From the NCBI GenBank assembly GCA_035648055.1, contig DASRMF010000092.1:1-27609 (forward strand): 27,609 nucleotides of DNA. Reading direction: 5' to 3'. The stretch is from Sediminicultor sp035648055 (lineage in GTDB: Bacteria > Atribacterota > Phoenicimicrobiia > Phoenicimicrobiales > Phoenicimicrobiaceae). The position numbers were made by a program, and so were the translations under genes. Positions 6,009 through 13,673 of the stretch are shown in pieces. The notes beneath the pieces were generated by a model. It made no database searches and had not been told where the DNA came from. It was given only the letters and a program-made list of their open reading frames with translations. Numbering within the stretch: the first letter of the stretch is position 1; each line of letters opens with the position of its first letter.

Positions 6009-8147
6009 ATGGAAACCATTACCGGAACTATAGAGAGAATTGTGTATCGAAATGAAGAGAATGGTTATGTGATAGCTAAGATAACTGTAGATAAAAATGA
6101 AGATAAATTAACTACAATTGTGGGGAAGATGGCTTCTATAAACATAGGTGAAACTTGCGAATTAAAAGGGGAATGGGTTAATAATCCTAAGTATGGCTGG
6201 CAATTTAGTTTTAGTGATTATCAATTAATTTTACCTACTTCTTTGCTTGGTTTAAAAAGATATTTAAGTTCCGGATTAATTAAAGGAGTTGGTCCGGCAA
6301 CTGCAGATAGGATAGTAAAACAGTTTGGTGATAAAACTTTGGAAGTTCTGGAGAACGATCTCCAAAGACTAACTGAGGTGGAGGGTATTGCTGAAAAAAG
6401 AGTAGAGATGATCAGTAAATCCTGGGAAGAACATAAAGAAATTAAAAGAGTGATGATATTTTTACAATCCTATCAGATTACTACCGGATATGCAGTTAAG
6501 ATTTATAAAACATATGGGAATAAAGCTATTGAAAAATTAAAGGAAAACCCCTACAGATTAGTAGATGATGTTTTTGGCATCGGGTTTAAAATTGCAGATA
6601 GGATTGCACAAAATTTGGGCGTAGAAGCTAACTCTCCAGCGCGAGTAAAAGCAGGAATTAAATATATTTTAAACGAATTGGCCAATCAGGGTAATTGTTA
6701 TGGGGTTGTTACTGAAATAATTAAGTACGGAAGTGAATTATTAGAGGTTGAAGAATCATTAGTTGAAAAAGCTTTAAATATTTTAAGAAATAACCAGGAG
6801 GTTATAGTAGAAGAAGATAGAGTATGGCTTCCTCTTTATTATTTTGCCGAATTGGGAGTGAGTAAAAAATTAATTGAATTACTAAAGTTTCCTCAACAGC
6901 TAATCAATATAGATGTGCAAAAGAAGATAAAGTATTTGGAAAAAAAGTACCACCTATCTTTTGCTGAAGAACAAAAAGATGCCATCAATAAAGTCCTTCT
7001 GAATCAGGTATTGGTGTTAACCGGTGGTCCCGGAACGGGTAAAACTACTACTACCTTGGGCTTAATTGAACTTTTCGAGGAACTAAAGTTAAAAATAGCC
7101 TTGGCAGCGCCTACGGGCAGAGCGGCGAAAAAAATAAGTGAGACTACCGGTAGAAAGGCAAAAACTATTCATAGGTTATTAGAGTACAGTCCTAAGAGCG
7201 GAACTTTTATCAAAAATTCTGGAAACCCCATTAAAACTGATGTAATAATTTTGGATGAGGTTTCCATGATAGATATCCTGTTAATGAGCAGCCTTTTAAA
7301 AGCGGTTTCTCCCGGTACCATTTTAATTTTAATTGGTGATGTGGATCAGCTGCCTTCTGTTGGTCCGGGAAATGTCTTAAAAGATATTATCGATTCTGAA
7401 ACTATTCCGGTGGTGAGATTAACCAGGATATTTAGACAGGACCAAAGGAGCTTGATCATTGTAAATGCCCATCGAATTAATGAGGGGAAATACCCTGTCC
7501 TTAAAGGAGAGAGAGAAAGAGATTTTTATTTTATAGAAAAAGAAGACCCCCAGGCTGCTGCTCAAGAAATAATTAATTTATGCACTGACCGCCTCCCCTC
7601 CAAATATAGAATAGACCCGGTAAGTGACATCCAGGTCCTTTCTCCTATGTATAAAGGAGAAGCGGGTGCGGATAATTTAAATTATAGTCTGAGAGAGGCA
7701 TTAAATCCTAAAGGGAAACAGATAAAATATGGAAATCATTCTTTTAGGGTGAATGATAAGGCAATGCAAATTAAAAATAATTACGATAAAGAAGTCTTTA
7801 ATGGAGATATAGGGAGGATTAAGAACATAGATGCCGAGGAACATACTTTGGAGGTAGATTTTTACGGCAAAAAAGTTCGATATGATTTTTCTGAATTAAA
7901 TGAGTTGGTATTAGCCTATGCTATCACTGTTCATAAAAGTCAGGGGAGTGAATATCGGATAGTTATTATTCCGGTAATGACTCAACATTATTTGCTTCTT
8001 CAAAGAAATTTATTATATACTGGAATTACCCGGGCAAAAGAAATGGTGATATTGGTCGGGACTAAAAAAGCCTTATGGATTGCCATTAAAAATAATAAAA
8101 CATTTCATAGGAACACTTCACTGAATGAGAGATTAAAAAATAAGTAA
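6009..8147 (+). CDS. recD2: RecD2-type SF1B 5'-3' DNA helicase
   Basis: ATP-dependent 5'-3' DNA helicase of the RecD2 family, which acts without RecBC in DNA repair and replication-fork maintenance. At 712 aa it has the usual length. An N-terminal OB-like region (residues 1-75) leads into helix-hairpin-helix DNA-binding repeats (LIKGVGPATADRIVKQFG, about 90-107, and a second around VEGIAEKRVEMI). Helicase motifs follow: Walker A GGPGTGKTTT (339-348), APTGRAAKK (Ia), Walker B ILDEVSMID (about 414-422), GDVDQLPSVGPGNVL (III), LTRIFRQ (IV), AYAITVHKSQGSEY (V, near 637) and LYTGITRAKEMVILVG (VI, about 668-683). The start has AAGGAG 4 nt upstream. It is followed 34 nt later by apgM; no functional link between these neighbours is evident. 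Confidence 0.96.
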   Translation: METITGTIERIVYRNEENGYVIAKITVDKNEDKLTTIVGKMASINIGETCELKGEWVNNPKYGWQFSFSDYQLILPTSLLGLKRYLSSGLIKGVGPATADRIVKQFGDKTLEVLENDLQRLTEVEGIAEKRVEMISKSWEEHKEIKRVMIFLQSYQITTGYAVKIYKTYGNKAIEKLKENPYRLVDDVFGIGFKIADRIAQNLGVEANSPARVKAGIKYILNELANQGNCYGVVTEIIKYGSELLEVEESLVEKALNILRNNQEVIVEEDRVWLPLYYFAELGVSKKLIELLKFPQQLINIDVQKKIKYLEKKYHLSFAEEQKDAINKVLLNQVLVLTGGPGTGKTTTTLGLIELFEELKLKIALAAPTGRAAKKISETTGRKAKTIHRLLEYSPKSGTFIKNSGNPIKTDVIILDEVSMIDILLMSSLLKAVSPGTILILIGDVDQLPSVGPGNVLKDIIDSETIPVVRLTRIFRQDQRSLIIVNAHRINEGKYPVLKGERERDFYFIEKEDPQAAAQEIINLCTDRLPSKYRIDPVSDIQVLSPMYKGEAGADNLNYSLREALNPKGKQIKYGNHSFRVNDKAMQIKNNYDKEVFNGDIGRIKNIDAEEHTLEVDFYGKKVRYDFSELNELVLAYAITVHKSQGSEYRIVIIPVMTQHYLLLQRNLLYTGITRAKEMVILVGTKKALWIAIKNNKTFHRNTSLNERLKNK

Positions 8148-8181
8148 AAATAATAAAAATTTAGACAAGGAGAAAAAAACT

Positions 8182-9390
8182 ATGGTAAATGAAGAAATTA
8201 TGAAATCATTAGCTGTTAAGACAGAATCAAAGATTGTTCTTTTGGTTGCTGACGGGATTGGTGATTTGCCTTCAGAGAATAATAAAACAGTATTGGAAAA
8301 AGCTTTTATTCCTAATCTGGATAAATTAGCTTCTAAATCTGCCTGCGGGTTAACCGATCCAATATCTTACGGCATTACCCCAGGGAGCGGTCCTGCTCAT
8401 CTTTCTCTGTTTGGATATGACCCGATTAAGTATCAGATTGGAAGAGGAGTTTTAGAAGCCCTGGGTATAGGAATGGAACTTACCTCCGATGATTTGGCCT
8501 GTCGCGGAAATTTTGCCACTATGGATAAAGAAGGAATAATAACTGACCGTCGGGCAGGAAGAATAGCTACAGAATTAAATGAGAAAATTTGTCGGATAAT
8601 GCAGGATAAAATTAGCCAGATAAGGGGAGCTGAAATAATAATTAGGTCGGGCATGGAACATCGATTTGTGGTAGTGTTTAGAGGAAAAGGTTTAGAAGAA
8701 GGTCTTTCTGATGCTGATCCTCAAGTAGTGGGGCAAAAGTTAAAATATACCGAACCTTTAAGGCCGGAAGCAGGCGAGGCCGCAAAAATAATAAATGAAT
8801 TTATAGACAAAGCTATCGAAGTATTAAGGGAACAATCTCCGGCAAATGCTGTTTTGTTGAGGGGATTTGCTAAACATCCCGCTTTGCCTACCATGGGTGA
8901 ATTATTTAAATTGTCTCCCGCTGCCATAGCTACTTATCCTATGTATAAGGGATTGGCAAAGTTAGTGGGAATGGAAATATTGGAAGCAGGGGAAACTATA
9001 GAGGAAGAATTTAAGACGTTAAAGGAAAATTATCAGAAACATGATTTCTTTTATCTGCATATAAAAAAGACTGATAGTTATGGAGAAGACGGAAACTTTG
9101 AGCAAAAGGTTAAAGTAATTGAAGAAGTAGATAAATATATTCCTGAGGTGTTAAGCTTAAAGCCGGATGTTCTGGTGGTTACCGGTGACCACTCTACACC
9201 AGCTATAATGAAAGGACATAGTTGGCATCCTAATCCCTTTATGTTATTTTCTAAATATATCAGGGGAGATGAAGTGGAACAATTTAATGAAAAAGAATGT
9301 GTTAAGGGAGGACTGGGAAGATTTCCGGCAGTGAATGTCCTTCCTTTAATGATGGCTAATGCTTTAAAATTAAAGAAATTCGGAGCTTAA
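8182..9390 (+). CDS. apgM: 2,3-bisphosphoglycerate-independent phosphoglycerate mutase, archaeal type
   Basis: Cofactor-independent phosphoglycerate mutase of the ApgM class in the alkaline phosphatase superfamily; it interconverts 3- and 2-phosphoglycerate in glycolysis and gluconeogenesis. The 402-aa length matches the archaeal-type family, shorter than bacterial GpmI. Metal and catalytic landmarks are VADGIGDL (Asp24), TPGSGPAHLSLFGYDP with the probable nucleophile Ser69, the conserved RANFAT-like region here reading CRGNFATMD, DRRAGR, and the C-terminal metal site VTGDHSTPAIMKGHSWHP (about residues 333-350). AAGGAG lies 9 nt before the ATG. comB starts 24 nt after the stop on the same strand, so they probably share a transcript. 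Confidence 0.95.
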   Translation: MVNEEIMKSLAVKTESKIVLLVADGIGDLPSENNKTVLEKAFIPNLDKLASKSACGLTDPISYGITPGSGPAHLSLFGYDPIKYQIGRGVLEALGIGMELTSDDLACRGNFATMDKEGIITDRRAGRIATELNEKICRIMQDKISQIRGAEIIIRSGMEHRFVVVFRGKGLEEGLSDADPQVVGQKLKYTEPLRPEAGEAAKIINEFIDKAIEVLREQSPANAVLLRGFAKHPALPTMGELFKLSPAAIATYPMYKGLAKLVGMEILEAGETIEEEFKTLKENYQKHDFFYLHIKKTDSYGEDGNFEQKVKVIEEVDKYIPEVLSLKPDVLVVTGDHSTPAIMKGHSWHPNPFMLFSKYIRGDEVEQFNEKECVKGGLGRFPAVNVLPLMMANALKLKKFGA

Positions 9391-9414
9391 TTAGAGAGTA
9401 GGTTGGAACAATAG

Positions 9415-10137
9415 ATGAATAATTTAGAAACTTTATTTATTCCGGAAGAGATAAAAAATGTTGAATTAGCTGGCAAGTTAGTAGTAATAATTGATGTTTT
9501 AAGAGCCTCCAGCACTATAGTAACTGCTTTAGCTAATGGGTGTCGCGGATTTATTCCTATTTTATCTCCGGATAAAGCTAAGAAAAAAGCGCAGGAATTT
9601 GAAAAAGAAAGGGTATTATTGGGAGGAGAAAGAGAAGGAATAAAGATAGAGGGTTTTGATTTGGGCAATTCACCGAGAGAATATAAGAGAGAAGCAGTCA
9701 AAGATAAAACAATTATCTTTTCAACTACCAATGGAGTAAAAACATTTGAAATGGCTAAAGGTGCTCACAGGGTAATTATTGGAAGTTTTCTAAATTTACA
9801 AGCGGTTTGTGATTATTGCACTAATTACCAGGGAGATATTTTGTTAATCTGTGCAGGAAAGGAGGGTAGATTTTCTTTAGAAGATGCTGCCTGTGCCGGT
9901 ATGATGGTTAATTCTTTAAGGGATGTTTTTCCTGTTGCCTGTCGGGAAGTAGATGCTAATTTAACTACTCAACTACTCTATGAAAAGTTTAGTAATAATA
10001 TTTTGGAAATATTACGAAAATCTCAACATGGTCGATATTTAGAGAGTATCGGCTTGGATGAAGATTTAAAGTTCTGTTCCCAATTGGATTTATTTCATAT
10101 TGTCCCTATATTTAGAGATGGGATAATATCAGTTTGA
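9415..10137 (+). CDS. comB: 2-phosphosulfolactate phosphatase family protein (ComB)
   Basis: Mg-dependent phosphatase of the ComB family, which removes phosphate from (R)-2-phospho-3-sulfolactate to give sulfolactate. In methanogens this feeds coenzyme M synthesis; in spore-forming bacteria sulfolactate itself accumulates. The 240-aa protein shows the family pattern IDVLRASSTIVTALANGC (about residues 24-41), GGEREG, FDLGNSPREY, FSTTNGVKTFE and CAGKEGRFSLEDAACAGMMV (about 152-171). No ComA, ComC or sulfopyruvate decarboxylase is present nearby, so a full pathway cannot be claimed and the in vivo substrate is inferred. The upstream ribosome site is weak (GGTTGGA). The stop codon lies inside the -35 hexamer of a candidate promoter for the next gene. 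Confidence 0.9.
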   Translation: MNNLETLFIPEEIKNVELAGKLVVIIDVLRASSTIVTALANGCRGFIPILSPDKAKKKAQEFEKERVLLGGEREGIKIEGFDLGNSPREYKREAVKDKTIIFSTTNGVKTFEMAKGAHRVIIGSFLNLQAVCDYCTNYQGDILLICAGKEGRFSLEDAACAGMMVNSLRDVFPVACREVDANLTTQLLYEKFSNNILEILRKSQHGRYLESIGLDEDLKFCSQLDLFHIVPIFRDGIISV

Positions 10138-10162
10138 CAAAATGGGGAATAAAAATTACCAT
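10134..10162 (+). promoter_or_regulatory. Candidate promoter for the class V aminotransferase gene
   Basis: A perfect -35 TTGACA (10134-10139) is followed by a 17-nt spacer and TACCAT (10157-10162, four of six matches to TATAAT). The comB stop codon TGA lies inside the -35. The gap before the next gene (94 nt) is the longest between 9.4 and 11.4 kb, which fits a separate transcription start. Confidence 0.5.
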
Positions 10163-10182
10163 ACACATATATGAGATAAATC

Positions 10183-10205
10183 TTATTTTTAATTTCTAAA
10201 AATAA
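10183..10205 (+). repeat. AT-only hairpin in the aminotransferase leader
   Basis: TTATTTTTA (10183-10191) and TAAAAATAA (10197-10205) are a perfect 9-bp inverted repeat with a 5-nt loop. It follows the candidate promoter and precedes the start codon by 27 nt. Being all A/T, it may be chance in an AT-rich spacer. It could also end comB transcripts, since the left arm and loop are T-rich. Confidence 0.35.
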
Positions 10206-10231
10206 TTTAAAAAAGAAAGGAAAAATTAATT

Positions 10232-11386
10232 ATGAAAAAGAAATTAATGATGATTCCCGGACCTACTCCAGTTGATCAGTCTATTCTGGATGCATTAAGT
10301 AAAGAAACTGTTTCGCATTTAGACCCTGAATTGGTGAAAACCTTAAAAGAAACTTTAAAGAATTTAAAGGCTGTTGTTATGACTGAAAAGGGTCAACCTT
10401 TTACTATTCCTGGAACAGGAACCTTAGGAATGGAGACAGCACTGGTTAATTCTGTAAAAAAAGGTGATCGTTTGTTAGTGGTTTCTCACGGTTACTTTGG
10501 AAATAGATTTGTAGAAATTGCCAGAGGTTATGGTATAGAGGTAGATGTTTTAGCTTCCGAGTGGGGCAAGATAGTAGAAGTTGAAAAAATAGCCCGGAAA
10601 TTAAAAGAAAAGAAGTTTGATGCGATAACAGTGACTCATGTAGATACTTCTACCGGAGTTTGTGCTCCTTTAGAAGAGATAGGAGAGGTTATAAAAAGAT
10701 TCCCTGAAACTTTATTTATTGTGGACGCAGTTTGTGCTACCGGAGGAATTGAAGAACGTATGGATGATTGGGGTGTTGATATTATTTTTGCAGGAAACCA
10801 AAAAGCGATTGGTGTTCCTCCCGGATTAGCTAATTTAGTATTCAGCGAAAAAGCTTTAGAGAGAAGAAATGCATTAGGAAATATTTCTTCTTATTATATG
10901 GACATTAATCGATGGCTGCCTATTATGCGCGAACCGGGTAGTGGATACTTTTCTACCCATGCCATAAATATGGTCAATGCCCTTCATCAAGGTCTTAAAA
11001 TTATATTAGAAGAGGGTTTGGAAGAAAGATTTAAAAGACATAGAAGATTTGCCCTGGCCTTCCAAGCAGGATTAGAAAAAATAGGATTTAAAATACTTCC
11101 TTCAAAAGAAATAAGGGCTAATACTGTATCAACCGTGTTATATCCTTCGGGAATTGAGGATTTGGCTTTCAGGGAAAAACTGTATGAGAACGGCGTTTTA
11201 GTATCTGCAGGCAAAGGTGTATTGGCGGGCAAGCTATTCCGTATAGGGCATATGGGCAACATAACCGAAAATGAAGTGGTTTCAACAATGAGTATTATCG
11301 AAAAAACTCTATCTGAACTTAATTACGATTTTGAACTGGGTTCAGGAATAGGAGCTGCCGAGAAAGTTTTGTTTGCTAAACAGTAA
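10232..11386 (+). CDS. PLP-dependent class V aminotransferase (alanine-glyoxylate / serine-pyruvate type)
   Basis: Fold-type I aminotransferase of the class V family that includes serine-glyoxylate, alanine-glyoxylate and aspartate aminotransferases. It has 384 aa and opens with the family signature MMIPGPTPVD. GTGTLGMETALVN binds the cofactor phosphate, FIVDAVCATGG carries the Asp that contacts the pyridine ring, and Lys191 in AGNQKAIGVPPGL is the predicted Schiff-base lysine. The C-terminal part has the substrate-binding Arg region FRIGHMGNITENEV. The amino donor and acceptor cannot be fixed from sequence; serine or alanine with glyoxylate or pyruvate is most likely. It appears to have its own promoter (10134-10162). 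The adjacent comB could suggest sulfonate metabolism, but that is speculation. Confidence 0.9.
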   Translation: MKKKLMMIPGPTPVDQSILDALSKETVSHLDPELVKTLKETLKNLKAVVMTEKGQPFTIPGTGTLGMETALVNSVKKGDRLLVVSHGYFGNRFVEIARGYGIEVDVLASEWGKIVEVEKIARKLKEKKFDAITVTHVDTSTGVCAPLEEIGEVIKRFPETLFIVDAVCATGGIEERMDDWGVDIIFAGNQKAIGVPPGLANLVFSEKALERRNALGNISSYYMDINRWLPIMREPGSGYFSTHAINMVNALHQGLKIILEEGLEERFKRHRRFALAFQAGLEKIGFKILPSKEIRANTVSTVLYPSGIEDLAFREKLYENGVLVSAGKGVLAGKLFRIGHMGNITENEVVSTMSIIEKTLSELNYDFELGSGIGAAEKVLFAKQ

Positions 11387-11404
11387 ATCATTTAAAAAAG
11401 AAAC

Positions 11405-11411
11405 AGGTGAT
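11405..11411 (+). promoter_or_regulatory. Shine-Dalgarno site that sets the VanZ-like gene start
   Basis: AGGTGAT at 11405-11411 matches the anti-SD well, and its AGG part ends 7 nt before TTG at 11415. This favours 11415 over the upstream in-frame TTG at 11373, which lies inside the aminotransferase gene and has no comparable site. Confidence 0.5.
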
Positions 11412-11414
11412 GGT

Positions 11415-11786
11415 TTGGGAAGAAAAATATTTTTTTGGATGCTGTTGATTGTTTATTCTTTTGTGATTTTTACTTTTTCTTCCCGACCGGAAGTTGGAGT
11501 AGGACAATCTTTTTATGGTCAAGACAAAGTAATGCACTTTTTTGCTTATGGCGTCCATGCTTTTCTTTGTATGGCAGCTTTAAGTGACAAAATATTACTC
11601 CTAAAATTATTTCACTATTTTTTAGCTTTAGTTTTTTCTGTTTCTTATGGGATATTTAATGAAATTTACCAATACTTTATTCCGGAAAGAGAATTTTCTT
11701 TGGGAGATATTCTGGCTAATAGCCTGGGGATAATTACTTTTCTTGCTTTGATTTACATTTTCCAAAATAAAAAACTAAAAAGGTAA
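11415..11786 (+). CDS. VanZ-like integral membrane protein
   Basis: A small membrane protein of the VanZ family, about 123 aa, with hydrophobic segments near residues 4-20, 37-51, 55-74 and 100-116. Family hallmarks are FTFSSRP after the first segment, DKVMHFFAYGVHAFL, and the loop YGIFNEIYQYFIPEREFSLGDILANSLG (matching the Glu-Gln/Pro-Gly-Arg/Asp pattern of VanZ). VanZ is named for low-level teicoplanin resistance, but most homologues are not resistance genes and their role is unknown. The start is most likely TTG at 11415, supported by AGGTGAT; TTG at 11373 would add 14 residues and overlap the aminotransferase. The stop codon is embedded in the left arm of a strong hairpin (11778-11818). 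Confidence 0.8.
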   Translation: MGRKIFFWMLLIVYSFVIFTFSSRPEVGVGQSFYGQDKVMHFFAYGVHAFLCMAALSDKILLLKLFHYFLALVFSVSYGIFNEIYQYFIPEREFSLGDILANSLGIITFLALIYIFQNKKLKR

Positions 11787-11818
11787 ACTTTCGTGCCTGG
11801 CACTAAAGTTTACCTTTT
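11778..11818 (+). terminator. Strong intergenic hairpin, probable terminator after the VanZ-like gene
   Basis: A perfect 14-bp inverted repeat, AAAAGGTAAACTTT (11778-11791) with AAAGTTTACCTTTT (11805-11818), encloses a second short palindrome GTGCCTGGCAC (11793-11803). The right arm ends in TTTT, so the RNA hairpin would be followed by a short U-run, and the A-rich left arm makes it work on either strand. The VanZ-like stop codon (11784-11786) lies inside the left arm. The inner GTGCC/GGCAC core looks like a dispersed repeat element as well as a terminator. Confidence 0.65.
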
Positions 11819-11889
11819 CACAAAATAATTCTAAAATTAAAGCAACTTAACTTACTCTAATTTAATAAATCTAAGGAAGGAGAAAAAAA

Positions 11890-12933
11890 TTGAAATTACT
11901 GAAAAAATTATGTGAAACACCGGGAATTGCAGGTTATGAGGATAGGATTCGGAAAGTTATTATGGAAGAATTGGAAAAGGTAACTGATGAAGTAAAAATA
12001 GATAAATTAGGAAATGTTATTGGTATAAAGAAAGCTAAAAAATTATCAGATAAGCCTGCTCCTAAAAAAGTGATGATTGCGGCACATATGGACGAGATTG
12101 GTTTTATGGTCAGTTTTATTGACAAAGAAGGTTTTTTGAGGTTTGCTCCTGTTGGGGGTTTTGACCCTAAAACTCTCATAGCCCAAAGAGTAGTGGTTCA
12201 TGGAACGAAAGATATCGGGGGAGTAATTGGCACTAAGCCAATTCATATTTTAAGTGAAGAAGAGAGAAAAAAGTTACCTAAAATTAAAGATCTTTTTATA
12301 GATGTAGGGATGAAAAAAGATGAAGTTTCTAAGATAGTAAGGCCGGGAGATTTCGTTACTTTAGATAGGAATTTTATGGAATTGAATAATAAAATAATCA
12401 CCGCTAAGGCACTTGATGACAGGGCCGGAGTATATGTTATGATTGAGGCATTAAAAAGAATTAAAGATTTTTATGTTGATATATATGCTGTAGCAACTGT
12501 TCAGGAAGAAGTAGGGTGTAGAGGGGCAATTGTGTCTTCTTTTTCCGTTGAGCCTGATGTTGGCATTGCCCTTGATGTTACTATTGCCTCAGATATTCCG
12601 GGAACCAAAGAAGAAGAAAGAGCTACTACTTTAGGTGAAGGGACAGCCATATCTTTGATGGATTCTCATACTATTTCTAATAAAAAATTAGTTGATTTTT
12701 TAAGAAAAATAGCGGAAGAAAATAAAATTAAATATCAGACTGATATATTGCTGGGAGGAGGAACTGATGCCGGGGCTATACAGAAGAGTAAATCGGGAGT
12801 GCCTGCCTGTACTCTTTCTATTCCTACCAGATATATTCATTCAGTGGTAGAGATGTGCCATAAAGAGGACATTGAAAATTCTATCAAATTAATTTGTAAA
12901 TTTTTAGAAAATGCCCATAAGGGAGAATTCTAA
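11890..12933 (+). CDS. M42 family metallo-aminopeptidase
   Basis: Cytoplasmic dinuclear-metal aminopeptidase of peptidase family M42 (glutamyl aminopeptidase / TET peptidase type, often mislabelled as cellulase FrvX), acting on short peptides as large oligomers. The 347-aa length is typical. Predicted metal ligands and catalytic residues are all present: His66 and Asp68 in AAHMDEIGFMV, bridging Asp176 in ALDDRAG, the Glu206-Glu207 pair in VQEEVGCRGA, Asp229 in ALDVTIASD and His317 in RYIHSVVE. The start is TTG at 11890, with AAGGAG (11877-11882) 7 nt upstream; no ATG is available before the conserved N-terminal LCETPGIAGYE. It stands after the hairpin at 11778-11818, so it likely has its own promoter, but I could not identify a good one. 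Confidence 0.95.
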   Translation: MKLLKKLCETPGIAGYEDRIRKVIMEELEKVTDEVKIDKLGNVIGIKKAKKLSDKPAPKKVMIAAHMDEIGFMVSFIDKEGFLRFAPVGGFDPKTLIAQRVVVHGTKDIGGVIGTKPIHILSEEERKKLPKIKDLFIDVGMKKDEVSKIVRPGDFVTLDRNFMELNNKIITAKALDDRAGVYVMIEALKRIKDFYVDIYAVATVQEEVGCRGAIVSSFSVEPDVGIALDVTIASDIPGTKEEERATTLGEGTAISLMDSHTISNKKLVDFLRKIAEENKIKYQTDILLGGGTDAGAIQKSKSGVPACTLSIPTRYIHSVVEMCHKEDIENSIKLICKFLENAHKGEF

Positions 12934-12974
12934 TTTAGTGAATAGAAAAATTATTTAAGAATAATTAAGCGAAG

Positions 12975-13634
12975 ATGCAAAAAAGAGATATTTTATTAAA
13001 AATTTACAACAGTTTGTATAATTTTTTTGGACCATTGAACTGGTGGCCGGGTGATACTCCTTTTGAGATAATGGTGGGTGCAATTCTTACTCAAAATACT
13101 TCCTGGAGTAATGTAGAAAAAGCCATTACTAATTTAAAAAAAGAAAATTTGTTAGAATCCTGGAAACTTTATAGAATAAACCAGGAAGAATTAGCCCAAT
13201 TGATAAAACCTTCCGGTTATTATAATATTAAAGCAAAGAGATTAAAAAATTTTGTAACTTTTCTTATAGAGGACTTTGAAGGTTCTACTGAAAAAATGTT
13301 TTCAGGTGATGACGGAGAGTTAAGAAAAAAATTATTAAATGTAAATGGAATTGGGCCTGAAACAGCAGATAGCGTATTATTGTATGCCGGAAGGAAACCA
13401 TTTTTTGTAGTTGATGCTTACACAAGAAGAATATTTTCCCGTCATAAATTGATTTCAAAAGATTTTACATACTACCAAATACAGGAATTTTTCAATCGGA
13501 ATTTAGACCGGGATGTAGAATTATTTAATGAATTTCATGCTCAGATTGTCATGCTCGGGAAAACGATATGTATCAGCAAGAATCCAGATTGTGCTAAATG
13601 TCCGATTGCTTTTTTACACACAAGATATCCGTAA
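12975..13634 (+). CDS. Endonuclease III-like HhH-GPD DNA glycosylase (MagIII-like) with altered catalytic and cluster residues
   Basis: Helix-hairpin-helix DNA glycosylase of the endonuclease III superfamily, 219 aa, resembling the 3-methyladenine glycosylase MagIII subgroup. Family features are WWPGDTPFEIMVGAILTQNTSW (about residues 23-44), the HhH motif VNGIGPETADSVLLYA, and the catalytic Asp147 in FVVDAYTRR. The lysine that gives endonuclease III its lyase activity (in its GVGRKTA motif) is Glu129 here, so a monofunctional glycosylase without AP lyase is predicted. The C-terminus holds Cys199, Cys206 and Cys209 in the spacing of the endonuclease III [4Fe-4S] loop (C-x6-C-x2-C-x5-C), but the fourth ligand position is His215. 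The start ATG has no strong ribosome site. It is flanked by the M42 peptidase and treT, with no evident functional link. Confidence 0.88.
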   Translation: MQKRDILLKIYNSLYNFFGPLNWWPGDTPFEIMVGAILTQNTSWSNVEKAITNLKKENLLESWKLYRINQEELAQLIKPSGYYNIKAKRLKNFVTFLIEDFEGSTEKMFSGDDGELRKKLLNVNGIGPETADSVLLYAGRKPFFVVDAYTRRIFSRHKLISKDFTYYQIQEFFNRNLDRDVELFNEFHAQIVMLGKTICISKNPDCAKCPIAFLHTRYP

Positions 13635-13673
13635 TATGAAACATAATTAATTTCAAAACAAAGGAGGGGAAAT

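Noticed and set aside
9387..9731. 114-codon minus-strand frame opposite comB
   Set aside because: It is antisense to the well-conserved comB N-terminus and shows no domain or ribosome site.
11373..11786. VanZ-like protein as a glycopeptide resistance gene
   Set aside because: No vanHAX or other resistance genes are nearby, and VanZ-like proteins are common in genomes with no resistance role.
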